Assembly: GCA_019113645.1 (NCBI GenBank)
Contig: DXGZ01000107.1
Coordinates: 1-53,575, forward strand
Source of the DNA: Candidatus Mediterraneibacter vanvlietii
GTDB taxonomy: Bacteria > Bacillota > Clostridia > Lachnospirales > Lachnospiraceae
Direction: 5' to 3'
Length of the DNA: 53,575 nucleotides
In this document: positions 15,276 through 23,523 of the stretch, piece after piece
Position numbering within the stretch: the first letter of the stretch is position 1
How the letters are laid out: every line of letters starts with the position of its first letter
Translations under genes and position numbers: made by a program
Notes under the pieces: generated by a model
What the model saw: the letters and a program-made list of their open reading frames with translations, nothing else
The model's database searches: none
What the model was told of the DNA's origin: nothing

Positions 15276-15772
15276 GAGAGATGCGCCTTCACAGGAGAAA
15301 AGTCGAGGATCCGAAGATCATCCGGGAGATTCTGGATGAATGCAGCGTCATGCGGATCGGAATCCGTGACGAGGAAGGGATGTTCATCGTCCCGGTGAAC
15401 TACGGTTATGAGCTGGAGGAAGAAGACGGATATCTGCGTCTGACTCTCTATTTCCACGGAGCAGGCGAGGGGCGGAAAGCGGAAGCTCTTGCCGCGGATC
15501 CGGAAACAGCGATAGAGATGGACTGCAGGCACGAGGTGATCACAGGGGATTACTCCTGCAGTTACTCCTACGCATACCGCAGCATTATGGGGAACGGGAA
15601 GGCAGTTCTGCTCACCGGGGAGGAAGAGAAGAAGTATGCACTCACCAGGCTGATGGAGCATATGGCGCCGGGCACAGTGATCGAATTTGGCCCGGAAGCT
15701 CTTGCCAGAACGAATGTGTACCGGATCAATGTGGCACATTTTACAGCCAAGGAGCGGAAACGAAAACCGTGA
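15272..15772 (+). CDS. PNPOx-like flavin-binding protein (NimA-type)
   Basis: The 166-residue protein has the split-barrel pyridoxamine-phosphate-oxidase fold pattern of NimA-like proteins: RRKVEDPKIIREILDECSVMRIGI, then FIVPVNYGYE, YFHGAGEGRKAEAL and VIEFGP. These bind FMN, or in some relatives heme, and act as reductases. I chose the GTG at 15272 because AGGAGG stands 8 bases before it; the ATG at 15281 would be 17 bases away. It overlaps the DUF89 stop. The nim resistance function is known only for particular members and should not be assumed here. Confidence 0.85.
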   Translation: MREMRLHRRKVEDPKIIREILDECSVMRIGIRDEEGMFIVPVNYGYELEEEDGYLRLTLYFHGAGEGRKAEALAADPETAIEMDCRHEVITGDYSCSYSYAYRSIMGNGKAVLLTGEEEKKYALTRLMEHMAPGTVIEFGPEALARTNVYRINVAHFTAKERKRKP

Positions 15773-15781
15773 ACGGATGCA

Positions 15782-15810
15782 TTGGCAGCAGGACAGACAG
15801 GACATAGAAT
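15782..15810 (+). promoter_or_regulatory. sigma-A-type promoter of pdp
   Basis: TTGGCA (15782-15787) and TAGAAT (15805-15810) with a 17-base spacer lie 36 bases before the ATG of pyrimidine-nucleoside phosphorylase. The two hexamers each match consensus in five of six positions. Confidence 0.7.
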
Positions 15811-15846
15811 AAGTAAGATACAGATCGGTGCAGGAGGTGCGGCAAT

Positions 15847-17151
15847 ATGAAGATGTATGATCTGATTGTAAAAAAGAAGCGCGGCGGCGCGCTTACGGAA
15901 GAAGAGATCGACTGGATGATCCGGGCATACACGGACGGAGATGTGCCTGATTACCAGATGTCAGCCATGATGATGGCGATCTGTTTTGTCGGGATGACAG
16001 ACGAGGAGACAAAGGATCTGACACTTGCCATGGCGCACAGCGGAGATATGCTGGATTTGTCTGCGATTAACGGGATTAAGGTTGACAAGCACAGCACGGG
16101 CGGAGTGGGAGACAAGACTTCCCTCGTTCTCGCCCCTCTGGTGGCGTCTCTTGGGGTACCGGTGGCAAAGATGTCCGGCAGAGGACTGGGACACACGGGA
16201 GGAACGATCGATAAGCTGGAGAGCTTTACCGGGTTTTCCACCAGTCTTACCCCGGAACAGTTTATCCGGAATGTAAATACGATCCATATTGCCATCGCAG
16301 GCCAGACCGCGAATCTGGCGCCCGCTGACAAGAAACTCTATGCGCTCCGGGACGTGACGGGAACCGTGGACCAGATGTCGCTGATCGCTTCCAGCATTAT
16401 GAGCAAGAAACTGGCCTCCGGAGCGGACGCCATTGTACTGGATGTAAAGACCGGAGACGGGGCGTTTATGAAAAAAGAGGCAGACGCCATCCACCTTGCG
16501 GAAGAGATGGTGAGCATCGGGAAACTTGCCGGGAAAGACGTGTCCGCAGTGATCTCAGATATGGATCAGCCCCTCGGCTGCGCTGTCGGAAATGCGCTGG
16601 AAGTCCGGGAGGCGATCGACACTCTGAGGAATCAGGGACCGGCGGATCTAAGAGAGCTGGTGCTTGTACTCGGTTCCCATATGGTAGTGAAGGCAGGGGC
16701 AGCGGATGACCTTTCCCTGGCGAGAACAATGCTGGAAGAATCCCTCTCAAACGGCAGGGCATTCGAAGTATTCAAAGAATTCGTACGGGCACAGGGCGGA
16801 GATCCGAACGAGGCGGAGCATCCGGAACTGCTTCCGGCCGCGCGGTTTCAGGAAACAGTTCCCGCACCCGGGGACGGGTATGTGGCGGATATTGCGACAG
16901 AAGAGATCGGGAAGATCTGTCTCCTCCTCGGCGGGGGCAGGGAGACAAAGGAGAGCAGGATCGATCTCTCCGTCGGCCTGGTGCTCTGTAAGAAAAAGGG
17001 CGATGCAGTAAGGAAAGGAGAGCCGCTTGCTGTTATCCATGCCAATGATGAGGAACTTCTCGGGCAGGCAGCAGAACGCCTCGCGTCAGCCTATACTCTG
17101 ACGGAGATGAAGCCGGAGACAATTCCGTTGATTAAAGAGGTTATAAGCTGA
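15847..17151 (+). CDS. pdp: pyrimidine-nucleoside phosphorylase
   Basis: The 434-residue length equals that of Bacillus Pdp, which phosphorolyses uridine, thymidine and deoxyuridine to the base and (deoxy)ribose 1-phosphate. The class-II phosphorylase signature is near residue 80: DKHSTGGVGDKTSLVLAPL, followed by KMSGRGLGHTGGTIDKLES with the phosphate and substrate ligands. The C-terminal swivel domain (VGLVLCKKKGDAVRKGEPLA) is complete. GCAGGAGGTGC precedes the ATG. It has its own promoter and a terminator after it, so it is probably a single-gene salvage unit. Confidence 0.96.
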   Translation: MKMYDLIVKKKRGGALTEEEIDWMIRAYTDGDVPDYQMSAMMMAICFVGMTDEETKDLTLAMAHSGDMLDLSAINGIKVDKHSTGGVGDKTSLVLAPLVASLGVPVAKMSGRGLGHTGGTIDKLESFTGFSTSLTPEQFIRNVNTIHIAIAGQTANLAPADKKLYALRDVTGTVDQMSLIASSIMSKKLASGADAIVLDVKTGDGAFMKKEADAIHLAEEMVSIGKLAGKDVSAVISDMDQPLGCAVGNALEVREAIDTLRNQGPADLRELVLVLGSHMVVKAGAADDLSLARTMLEESLSNGRAFEVFKEFVRAQGGDPNEAEHPELLPAARFQETVPAPGDGYVADIATEEIGKICLLLGGGRETKESRIDLSVGLVLCKKKGDAVRKGEPLAVIHANDEELLGQAAERLASAYTLTEMKPETIPLIKEVIS

Positions 17152-17159
17152 GCCTCTGC

Positions 17160-17188
17160 TCATAACTTGAACGCATGCCACATATACT
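17160..17188 (+). promoter_or_regulatory. sigma-E-type sporulation promoter of yqfC
   Basis: TCATAACT (17160-17167) and CATATACT (17181-17188) match the mother-cell sigma-E elements (about G-H-ATA-N-N-T and CATACANT) with a 13-base gap. The -10 lies inside the left arm of the pdp terminator hairpin. yqfC and yqfD are known sigma-E genes in Bacillus, which supports the call. Confidence 0.6.
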
Positions 17189-17219
17189 GGCTATAAAAGG
17201 CGTATGTGTGGCATCTTTT
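17175..17219 (+). terminator. intrinsic terminator of pdp, overlapping the yqfC promoter
   Basis: ATGCCACATATAC (17175-17187) pairs with GTATGTGTGGCAT (17202-17214) over 13 base pairs with one G-U, and CTTTTA follows. It also contains the -10 element and the ribosome site of yqfC. Confidence 0.7.
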
Positions 17220-17507
17220 ATGGAGAGAGAAGGAATCAGGGAACGGCTGGCATCGGCTGCAAGTATGCCGAAAGATGTGGTTATGGGAGCTGCGGTTACG
17301 ACAGTTCTTGGGAATACAGAGGTATGTATCGAAAACTACAGGGGGATCACAGAGTATACGGACACGCTGATCAGGGTGCAGTCCAAAACAGGACAGATCC
17401 GGCTTGCCGGGAAACGGCTTCAGATCGAATACTATACGAATGATGAGATGAAAATCACCGGAGAAATTCATTCCATAGAATATAACGGCGGGAGGAAAGC
17501 AGAGTGA
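17208..17507 (+). CDS. yqfC: sporulation protein YqfC
   Basis: This is a small YabP/YqfC-family protein with the core IENYRGITEYTDTLIRVQSK followed by GQIRLAGKRLQIEYYTNDEMKITGEI, which matches the conserved beta-rich domain. It is needed for spore formation in Bacillus, probably at the spore surface or in concert with YqfD, which follows with a 4-base overlap. The start is uncertain: GTG at 17208 has AAAAGG 7 bases upstream and gives 99 residues, while the ATG at 17220 (95 residues) lacks a good site. An ATG at 17175 falls before the predicted sigma-E transcript start and is excluded. Confidence 0.88.
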   Translation: MASFMEREGIRERLASAASMPKDVVMGAAVTTVLGNTEVCIENYRGITEYTDTLIRVQSKTGQIRLAGKRLQIEYYTNDEMKITGEIHSIEYNGGRKAE

Positions 17508-18760
17508 TCCGAACATTGATCCGCTATCTGAGAGGTTATGTCATGATCCGTGTGGAAGGTTATTCTCCGGAACGTTTTCTGAATCTCTGCTCTTATCACA
17601 ACTTCCTGATCTGGGGGCTTACTCCTTCCGGGAACGGATACGAGATGTATATGAGTATCGATGATTTCAGAAAACTGAAGCCTCTTGCAGGAAAAACACA
17701 TACAAAAGTCAGGCTGATCGGACGGTGCGGTTTCCCTTTTTTTGTGCAGCGTTACCGGCACCGGAAGTTCTTTTTCGCCGGGGTGCTGCTTTGTTTTGTG
17801 CTTCTGAAGGTCTATTCTCTGTTTATCTGGGATATTCATTTTGAAGGCAATGTGAGATGGACGGATGAAAATCTGGCGAAATATCTGGAGAGTGTGGACG
17901 TCACGCCGTTCATGCTGAAGAGCAAAGTTGACTGTCCGGGTATTGTAAAAAACATCCGAAAGGCATATAATGATATCGTTTGGGTTTCCGCTTCCATCGA
18001 CGGAAGCCTTTTAAAAATACAGGTGAAAGAGAATGATGATACGCTGCAGGAAGAGAATACAGATGTGGCGGAGGAAAGAACACCCACGGACCTTGTGGCA
18101 GAAAAAAGCGGTGTGATCACAGAGATCGTGACCCGCGCCGGCGTTCCCCAGGTGCATGCCGGAGATACGGTGGAGGCAGGGGATGTTCTCGTGCTTGGCA
18201 GGGTGGATGTCATGAATGATGCAGGTGAGACGACAGGATATCAGTATGTGAACGCGGACGCGGACATACTGGCGGACACACAGATGGAGTATGAGGACAG
18301 TATGTCTCTCGTCTATCAGGAAAAGGTGTATGACGGAAAAGAGAAGTTTCAGCCGTTCCTGCGCGTTTTTGATCTGTGCATCTCTGTGGGGAGCATCAGG
18401 AACAGTTATTCCAACAGTGAAATCTTTACATCTGAGACCCGCCTGAAGGCGGGTGAAACATTTACTCTCCCGGTTTCCCTCGGGATGCGGACTGCGTGCT
18501 CGTATTCTTTTGAGCAAAAAGAATACACGGAAGCGGAAGTGCAGGAGATTCTGACGAAGAATTTCAGGCGGTTTTGCGCTGATCTGGAGGAAAAAGGTAT
18601 TCAAATAAGAGAGAATAATGTTAAAATACAACTGTATGATAATTCTGCCGCCGCATCGGGAACACTTTATCTGAATGAGGAGATAGGCGAGGAAGCGGAC
18701 ACGGAAATACTGACAATTGAAAGGAAAGAAACGGATGAGTCTGTCGGAACTGATAATTGA
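17504..18760 (+). CDS. yqfD: sporulation protein YqfD
   Basis: The 418-residue protein follows the YqfD layout. It has a cytoplasmic N-terminus of about 84 residues (YLRGYVMIRVEGYSPERFLN), one membrane helix (FFFAGVLLCFVLLKVYSLFI, about residues 85-104) and a long outside region with a POTRA-like stretch after it (WDIHFEGNVRWTDENLAKYL). It is an essential sigma-E-controlled protein of unknown biochemical role in Bacillus sporulation. GTG start with GGAGGAAAGCAGA upstream; it overlaps yqfC by 4 bases and phoH by 26 bases. Confidence 0.92.
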   Translation: MIRTLIRYLRGYVMIRVEGYSPERFLNLCSYHNFLIWGLTPSGNGYEMYMSIDDFRKLKPLAGKTHTKVRLIGRCGFPFFVQRYRHRKFFFAGVLLCFVLLKVYSLFIWDIHFEGNVRWTDENLAKYLESVDVTPFMLKSKVDCPGIVKNIRKAYNDIVWVSASIDGSLLKIQVKENDDTLQEENTDVAEERTPTDLVAEKSGVITEIVTRAGVPQVHAGDTVEAGDVLVLGRVDVMNDAGETTGYQYVNADADILADTQMEYEDSMSLVYQEKVYDGKEKFQPFLRVFDLCISVGSIRNSYSNSEIFTSETRLKAGETFTLPVSLGMRTACSYSFEQKEYTEAEVQEILTKNFRRFCADLEEKGIQIRENNVKIQLYDNSAAASGTLYLNEEIGEEADTEILTIERKETDESVGTDN

Positions 18761-19730
18761 AATACCGGCCGAACATGAGGCAAATGTGTTCGGGCAGTTT
18801 GATGCATATGCCAAGAAACTGGAGCGTACATTCCATGTTACACTGATTGCCAGGGACGGAAGTACGAAGATTGTTGGGGAGAGCACTGCGGCGGAGAAAG
18901 TACGCCGTATCCTGACACAGCTTCTTGAGCTTTCGAAGCGAGGAAATACGATAACAGAACAGAATGTGGACTATGCGATCTCTCTTGTATTTGAAGATCA
19001 TGAAGAGGGAATTGTTGAGATCGACAAAGATCTGATCTGCCATACGCTGCAGGGTAAACCGATCAAACCGAAGACTCTTGGCCAGAAAAAGTATGTGGAT
19101 GCAATCCGAAACGATATGATCACTTTCGGTCTCGGTCCGGCGGGTACGGGAAAAACTTATCTGGCAATGGCGATGGCGATCACAGCATTTAAGAGAAATG
19201 AAGTGAGCCGGATCATACTCACCCGTCCGGCGATTGAGGCAGGAGAAAAGCTGGGATTTCTGCCCGGCGACCTGCAGAGCAAGATCGATCCCTATCTGCG
19301 TCCGCTCTATGACGCACTCTATCAGATCATGGGCGCTGAGAGTTTCCTGAGAAATCAGGAAAAGGGACTGATCGAAGTGGCGCCTCTTGCCTATATGCGC
19401 GGGCGTACGCTGGACAATGCGTTTATCATACTGGATGAGGCACAGAATACAACACCTGCACAGATGAAGATGTTCCTCACCAGAATCGGATTCGGTTCCA
19501 AGGTCGTGATTACAGGAGACTCCACGCAGAAGGATCTTCCTGCCGGAGCAGTATCGGGACTTGACGTGGCGGTGAAGGTAATCAAAGATCTGGAAGGGAT
19601 CAGCATCTGTACGTTGACAAGCAAGGATGTGGTACGTCATCCGCTCGTACAGCGGATTGTCAAGGCGTACGAGGACTACGAGAAGAAAAGCGCCGGAAAA
19701 CAGAGAAGCACCAGGAGGAAAAGGTCATGA
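18735..19730 (+). CDS. phoH: PhoH-like ATPase
   Basis: The 331-residue protein begins with a small KH-like region (about residues 1-100) and continues as a RecA/helicase-like ATPase. Walker A is GPAGTGKTYLAMAMA (from about residue 133), Walker B is FIILDEAQNTTPAQMK, and GDSTQKDLP is the following motif. PhoH proteins act in RNA metabolism and are very often beside ybeY, as here (4-base overlap). The ATG at 18735 is preceded by GAAAGGAAAG; a TTG at 18717 is possible but overlaps yqfD further. Cotranscription with yqfC-yqfD links an RNA-processing pair to a sporulation unit, an arrangement common in Firmicutes. Confidence 0.93.
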   Translation: MSLSELIIEIPAEHEANVFGQFDAYAKKLERTFHVTLIARDGSTKIVGESTAAEKVRRILTQLLELSKRGNTITEQNVDYAISLVFEDHEEGIVEIDKDLICHTLQGKPIKPKTLGQKKYVDAIRNDMITFGLGPAGTGKTYLAMAMAITAFKRNEVSRIILTRPAIEAGEKLGFLPGDLQSKIDPYLRPLYDALYQIMGAESFLRNQEKGLIEVAPLAYMRGRTLDNAFIILDEAQNTTPAQMKMFLTRIGFGSKVVITGDSTQKDLPAGAVSGLDVAVKVIKDLEGISICTLTSKDVVRHPLVQRIVKAYEDYEKKSAGKQRSTRRKRS

Positions 19731-20224
19731 GCCTTTATGTAGAAGATGAAAGTGGAATTGAGTTTCCGTTTGACGAGAAAGAGACAGCGGAACTTGTGAT
19801 CGGGGCGGCTCTTGATTATGCGGAATGCCCTTATGAAGCAGAAGTAAACCTTCTTCTTACTGCGGATGAAGAGATTCATGAAATGAACCGGGAGCACAGA
19901 GGAATCGACCGCGCGACAGATGTGCTGTCATTTCCAATGGTAGAATATGACATTCCGGGGGATTTCTCCTGTGTCGACGAAGAGACCGGAGATATGTTTA
20001 ATCCGGAAAACGGCGAGCTCATGCTGGGAGACATCGTGATTTCAAAAGAAAGGGTGATTGCCCAGGCGGAAGAGTACGGACATTCTGTGAAGCGGGAATA
20101 TGCGTTCCTGATCGCGCACAGCATGCTGCACCTTTTCGGATATGACCATATGGAAGAAGGAGAGCGTGCCGTGATGGAGGAGAAGCAGCGGGAGATCATG
20201 AAGATTGTAAATATTCCGCGATGA
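19727..20224 (+). CDS. ybeY: endoribonuclease YbeY, rRNA maturation
   Basis: The 165-residue protein carries the zinc motif HSMLHLFGYDH (about residues 131-141, H-x3-H-x5-H) and the upstream RGIDRATDVLSFPM segment conserved in YbeY. The enzyme matures the 3' end of 16S rRNA and takes part in ribosome quality control. ATGA overlap with phoH and a normal length make the call secure. Confidence 0.96.
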   Translation: MSLYVEDESGIEFPFDEKETAELVIGAALDYAECPYEAEVNLLLTADEEIHEMNREHRGIDRATDVLSFPMVEYDIPGDFSCVDEETGDMFNPENGELMLGDIVISKERVIAQAEEYGHSVKREYAFLIAHSMLHLFGYDHMEEGERAVMEEKQREIMKIVNIPR

Positions 20225-20263
20225 GCGAGGTATCTGCCGGACGGTTACCGGATATGATGATGG

Positions 20264-20271
20264 CATACATT
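20264..20271 (+). promoter_or_regulatory. possible sigma-E -10 element before the flippase gene
   Basis: CATACATT matches the sigma-E -10 consensus fully, and spoVB is sigma-E controlled in Bacillus. No matching -35 is present at the proper distance, and transcription would begin at the AAGGAGG ribosome site, so I rate it weak. Confidence 0.3.
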
Positions 20272-20290
20272 TATTTTAAGGAGGACTTAT

Positions 20291-21982
20291 ATGCCTGATA
20301 CACCAAGGAACAGAAAAGGGAAAAACGACGATTATATCGTGCAGGGAACGATTCTGGCTGCAGCTGTTGTGATTACAAAAGTAATCGGAGTTGTCTACCG
20401 TATCCCTCTTACGAATATACTGGGAGATGAAGGGAACGGATTTTACGGTTATGCCTATCAGGTCTATGCCATAGCTCTGATGCTTTCATCGCTGAGTCTG
20501 CCGACTGCGGTTTCAAAACTGGTTTCATCCAGGATGGCTGCCGGCGAGCGTAGAAATGCGTTCCGCGTATTCATATGTTCAATGGCATTTGCCGTGATCG
20601 TTGGGCTGATTATCTCTCTGGCGATCTTTCTCGGCGCCGGAGCGATCTCAGAACATATGATGCGTGCGCCGTTAAGTCTCTATGCGCTCCGCGTGCTTGC
20701 ACCGGGGCTTCTGATTGTCGCGGTGATGGCGGTTCTCCGCGGATATTTCCAGGGGCTTGGAACTATGATGCCGACTGCGATATCCCAGATTATCGAACAG
20801 ATCATCAATGCCGTGGTAAGTATTGTGGGAGCAGGCGTTCTCTTCGGCATCGGAACAAGAGCCGGCGAAAAAGCGGGGGAAGAACTGCTGGGGCCTGCGT
20901 ACGGTGCGGCCGGAGCGACGCTCGGCACTGTAATGGGCGCTGTGGCAGGCCTTCTTTTTCTTCTGTTTGTGTTATGGGCATTCCGTGGCGGTATCAAAAG
21001 ACAGCTCAGACGGGACAGGAACAGGCAGAAGGAGAGATATTCTACCATACTCAAAGCCCTTGTGCTGACTGCCGTGCCGGTGATTTTCAGTACGGCGATC
21101 TATAATATCAACCAGATCCTGGACCTGACGATCTTTAATCATATTATGGATGCAAGAGGATTCGCGGAACAGGAATATATGGCTCTTCAGGGAATCTATA
21201 CGGGGAAATATGACCCCCTGATCAATGTGCCCATGTCTATTCCGTATGCGCTGAGTTCTTCGATTGTTCCCAGTCTGACGGCAGTGGTTATGGCGGGCAA
21301 GAAGAAACGGACGCATTACCAGATTGATCAGACACTGAGACTGACAACAATGATGACGATTCCCAGCTGTGTCGGATTCTTCGTGCTGGCATCGCCCCTG
21401 ATGGTGCTGCTTTATAATGATGACAGCGCGACTCCGGCGAATCTGCTTATGCTCGGATCCATCGTGATCGTTCTGTACGGATGGTCCACCATTACGAACT
21501 CGGTTCTGCACGGTCTGAACTACATGAGCACACCGGCGAAGAATGCGGCGGCAGCACTGGTAGTACATCTGATTTCCCTGGTGATCATGATGACAGTGTT
21601 CCGTATGGATGTGTACGCGCTGGTGGCAAGCAACATTGTTTTCGCTCTTGTAATGTGCTTCCTGAATCAGAGAAAGATCCACCAGGTGTGCGGATTCAGA
21701 GTAAATATTAAAAAGACATTTGTTAAACCGTTTATCGCTGCCGCGGCGATGGGCGTTGTTACATATCTTGTGCATCTCGGTCTTGACACACTGATTGGAG
21801 GCAGAGTCATCCCGACCGTGATCGCGATTCTTGTGGCAGTTGTAGTGTATGTTGTGATTGTGCTGAAAATCGGCACGCTCAGCGCGGATGATATCGAGGC
21901 ACTGCCGATGGGTGTGAGAATACTCGGATACTGCCGCAGACTTCACCTGATGCCGGAAGAACCGGAGGAATACGAAGACTAA
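20291..21982 (+). CDS. SpoVB/MurJ-like polysaccharide (lipid II) flippase
   Basis: The 563-residue protein has about 14 membrane helices and belongs to the MOP superfamily branch of SpoVB and related lipid-linked oligosaccharide flippases. Recognisable parts are GTILAAAVVITKVIGVVYRIPLTN..LGDEGNGFYGYAYQVY at the N-terminus and LSLPTAVSKLVSSRMAAG after the second helix. In Bacillus, SpoVB serves spore-cortex peptidoglycan synthesis, while the paralogue MurJ/YtgP acts in growth. The two cannot be told apart from this window. AAGGAGG precedes the ATG. A basic cytoplasmic loop (KRQLRRDRNRQKERY) lies in the middle. Confidence 0.88.
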   Translation: MPDTPRNRKGKNDDYIVQGTILAAAVVITKVIGVVYRIPLTNILGDEGNGFYGYAYQVYAIALMLSSLSLPTAVSKLVSSRMAAGERRNAFRVFICSMAFAVIVGLIISLAIFLGAGAISEHMMRAPLSLYALRVLAPGLLIVAVMAVLRGYFQGLGTMMPTAISQIIEQIINAVVSIVGAGVLFGIGTRAGEKAGEELLGPAYGAAGATLGTVMGAVAGLLFLLFVLWAFRGGIKRQLRRDRNRQKERYSTILKALVLTAVPVIFSTAIYNINQILDLTIFNHIMDARGFAEQEYMALQGIYTGKYDPLINVPMSIPYALSSSIVPSLTAVVMAGKKKRTHYQIDQTLRLTTMMTIPSCVGFFVLASPLMVLLYNDDSATPANLLMLGSIVIVLYGWSTITNSVLHGLNYMSTPAKNAAAALVVHLISLVIMMTVFRMDVYALVASNIVFALVMCFLNQRKIHQVCGFRVNIKKTFVKPFIAAAAMGVVTYLVHLGLDTLIGGRVIPTVIAILVAVVVYVVIVLKIGTLSADDIEALPMGVRILGYCRRLHLMPEEPEEYED

Positions 21983-22062
21983 AACCACAGGAACAAAGAC
22001 GGAAGCTCTAAATGAATAAATGACGAAAAAAAGCCAATACTGTATAAAAAAGGAGTGGAACA

Positions 22063-22440
22063 ATGAAATCCAGATACATGATTGGCTTTTTTGCCGCATT
22101 TACAATTCTTGTTGCGGCTCTGAGCGCTGGTTATCAGATGACTTATGACCGGGTCGTCGAACGGCGCGCTTCCGGTGAAAATGAAGCTCCTGACGCTGGC
22201 AGTGTGGCGGCTGAGGGGCAGAATGTGAACAATGAAGGAACAGATACGGAAGATGGCTTCTATCTCTGTGAACTTCAGGGATTTGTGACCGTATATTTAA
22301 GTGATCGGAAAACAATTTTTGAACTCACGGAAATCCCTCTGACAGATCTGCCGGAGGAAGTGCAGCAGGAGGTGGCGTCAGGCAAATACATTGCCACCGC
22401 GGAGGAGCTTTATGCTTTTCTTGAAAATTACTCCAGCTGA
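22063..22440 (+). CDS. BofC-C-terminal-domain-like membrane-anchored protein
   Basis: The 125-residue protein has one N-terminal membrane helix (about residues 7-26), an acidic low-complexity linker (about 35-68) and a small C-terminal domain. The end, FYLCELQGFVTVYL followed by ELTEIPLTDLPEEVQQEV and ATAEELYAFLENYSS, resembles the C-terminal domain of BofC, the forespore protein that controls SigK processing through SpoIVB. Many Clostridia have similar short proteins. AAAAAGGAGTGG precedes the ATG. A role in spore signalling is inferred from this similarity only. Confidence 0.65.
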   Translation: MKSRYMIGFFAAFTILVAALSAGYQMTYDRVVERRASGENEAPDAGSVAAEGQNVNNEGTDTEDGFYLCELQGFVTVYLSDRKTIFELTEIPLTDLPEEVQQEVASGKYIATAEELYAFLENYSS

Positions 22441-22447
22441 CTGTGAC

Positions 22448-22476
22448 TGGACGGGGCAGGGCAAATAGTGTATAAT
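22448..22476 (+). promoter_or_regulatory. sigma-A-type promoter of the DUF896-miaB group
   Basis: TGGACG (22448-22453), a 17-base spacer and a perfect TATAAT (22471-22476) lie 68 bases before the DUF896 start. The -35 is only a partial match. Confidence 0.65.
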
Positions 22477-22543
22477 ACAGATCTGTGAACGGGACATGCG
22501 CGGATGCGGTGCCCGTGAAAAGATCTGATGGAAAGGAATAACC

Positions 22544-22765
22544 ATGGACGAACAGAAGATAAGCAGAATCAATGAGCTGTACAGAAAATCCAAGGCAGAA
22601 GGTCTTACGGAAGCGGAAAAAAAGGAGCAGAAGCTTCTGCGCGCTGAATATCTGGAGGCAGTCAGACGCAATCTGAGAGGACAGCTTAACAATATCGATA
22701 TCGAACAAAAAGATGGAACGGTTGTGAATTTAGGTGAGAAATACGGAAACAAAAAAGGACATTAG
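22544..22765 (+). CDS. DUF896 family protein (YnzC-like)
   Basis: The 73-residue protein matches DUF896: ISRINELYRKSKAEGLTEAE, EQKLLRAEYLEAVRRNLRGQ and LNNIDIE. The family forms short helical hairpins; the Bacillus member YnzC is linked to the SOS-controlled yneA operon. Here it is instead upstream of the cyclo-ligase gene, with a 32-base overlap, so its role may differ. GAAAGGAATAACC precedes the ATG. The function is unknown. Confidence 0.92.
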   Translation: MDEQKISRINELYRKSKAEGLTEAEKKEQKLLRAEYLEAVRRNLRGQLNNIDIEQKDGTVVNLGEKYGNKKGH

Positions 22766-23330
22766 AGAAAAGTACAGAAAGATCCGGCAGGAGATACCGG
22801 AGGATCAGCGGAAAGCTGCGGAAGAGAAGATCACAGAGAATCTGCTTTCTCTTCCGGAGTATGAAGAGGCAAGGTTTATCTATTGCTATGTCTCCATTAA
22901 CGATGAAGCGGATACCCGCCGGATTATAGCGGAATCCCTGCGGAGAGGGAAAAAGGTCGCAGCCCCCAGGGTAAGAGGGAAACAGCGGATGGAGTTCTGT
23001 CTGATCAAAAGTCTGGCGGATCTTCGCCCGGGGTTTCTTTCCATACCGGAACCGGGACCGTGGTGTAAAAAGGCAGCGCCGCCGTATGAGGAGACACTGG
23101 TGATTCTTCCGGGGACTGCGTTTGACCGGCGGGGCGGCAGAATCGGCTATGGCGGAGGATATTATGATGCTTATCTGGAAGGAAAGGACAGGTGCAGGAA
23201 AGCAGCGCTTGCTTTTCATGCCCAGATCTCGGAAAATGTACCTGCAGATTCCCATGACGTCAGAGCGGATATCATAGTAACAGAGGAGGAGATCATCAGA
23301 TGCACGCAGGACTGCCCGGAGACCCGGTGA
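22734..23330 (+). CDS. 5-formyltetrahydrofolate cyclo-ligase
   Basis: The 198-residue protein converts 5-formyl-THF to 5,10-methenyl-THF with ATP. The signature DRRGGRIGYGGGYYDAYL (about residues 133-150) is the ATP/folate loop, and the N-terminal KKDIREKYRKIRQEIPEDQR is typical. It begins with GTG inside the DUF896 gene, with little ribosome site of its own, so translation is probably coupled. The stop overlaps the DUF4250 start by 31 bases. The folate link fits with metF later in the window, although they are far apart. Confidence 0.93.
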   Translation: MRNTETKKDIREKYRKIRQEIPEDQRKAAEEKITENLLSLPEYEEARFIYCYVSINDEADTRRIIAESLRRGKKVAAPRVRGKQRMEFCLIKSLADLRPGFLSIPEPGPWCKKAAPPYEETLVILPGTAFDRRGGRIGYGGGYYDAYLEGKDRCRKAALAFHAQISENVPADSHDVRADIIVTEEEIIRCTQDCPETR

Positions 23331-23482
23331 TACTTCTCGGAGTGATCAATACAAAGCTCCGGGACTTTTATTCTTCGCTGGACGCACTCTGTGAAGATAT
23401 GGAAATCGACAGAGACGAACTGACAGAGAAACTTTCCCTGATCGATTATATATATGACCCGGGACGGAATCAGTTTGTCTGA
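23300..23482 (+). CDS. DUF4250 family protein
   Basis: The 60-residue protein has the DUF4250 sequence DPVILLGVINTKLRDFYSSL followed by DALCEDMEIDRDELTEKLSLIDY and a closing YDPGRNQFV. It is predicted to be a small helical protein with a helix-turn-helix-like arrangement. It overlaps the cyclo-ligase by 31 bases and precedes miaB. The role is unknown; it is widespread in Clostridia. Confidence 0.88.
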   Translation: MHAGLPGDPVILLGVINTKLRDFYSSLDALCEDMEIDRDELTEKLSLIDYIYDPGRNQFV

Positions 23483-23523
23483 TTACAAAAAAATATAAAA
23501 CAGAAAGCGAGTACTCAACAATT

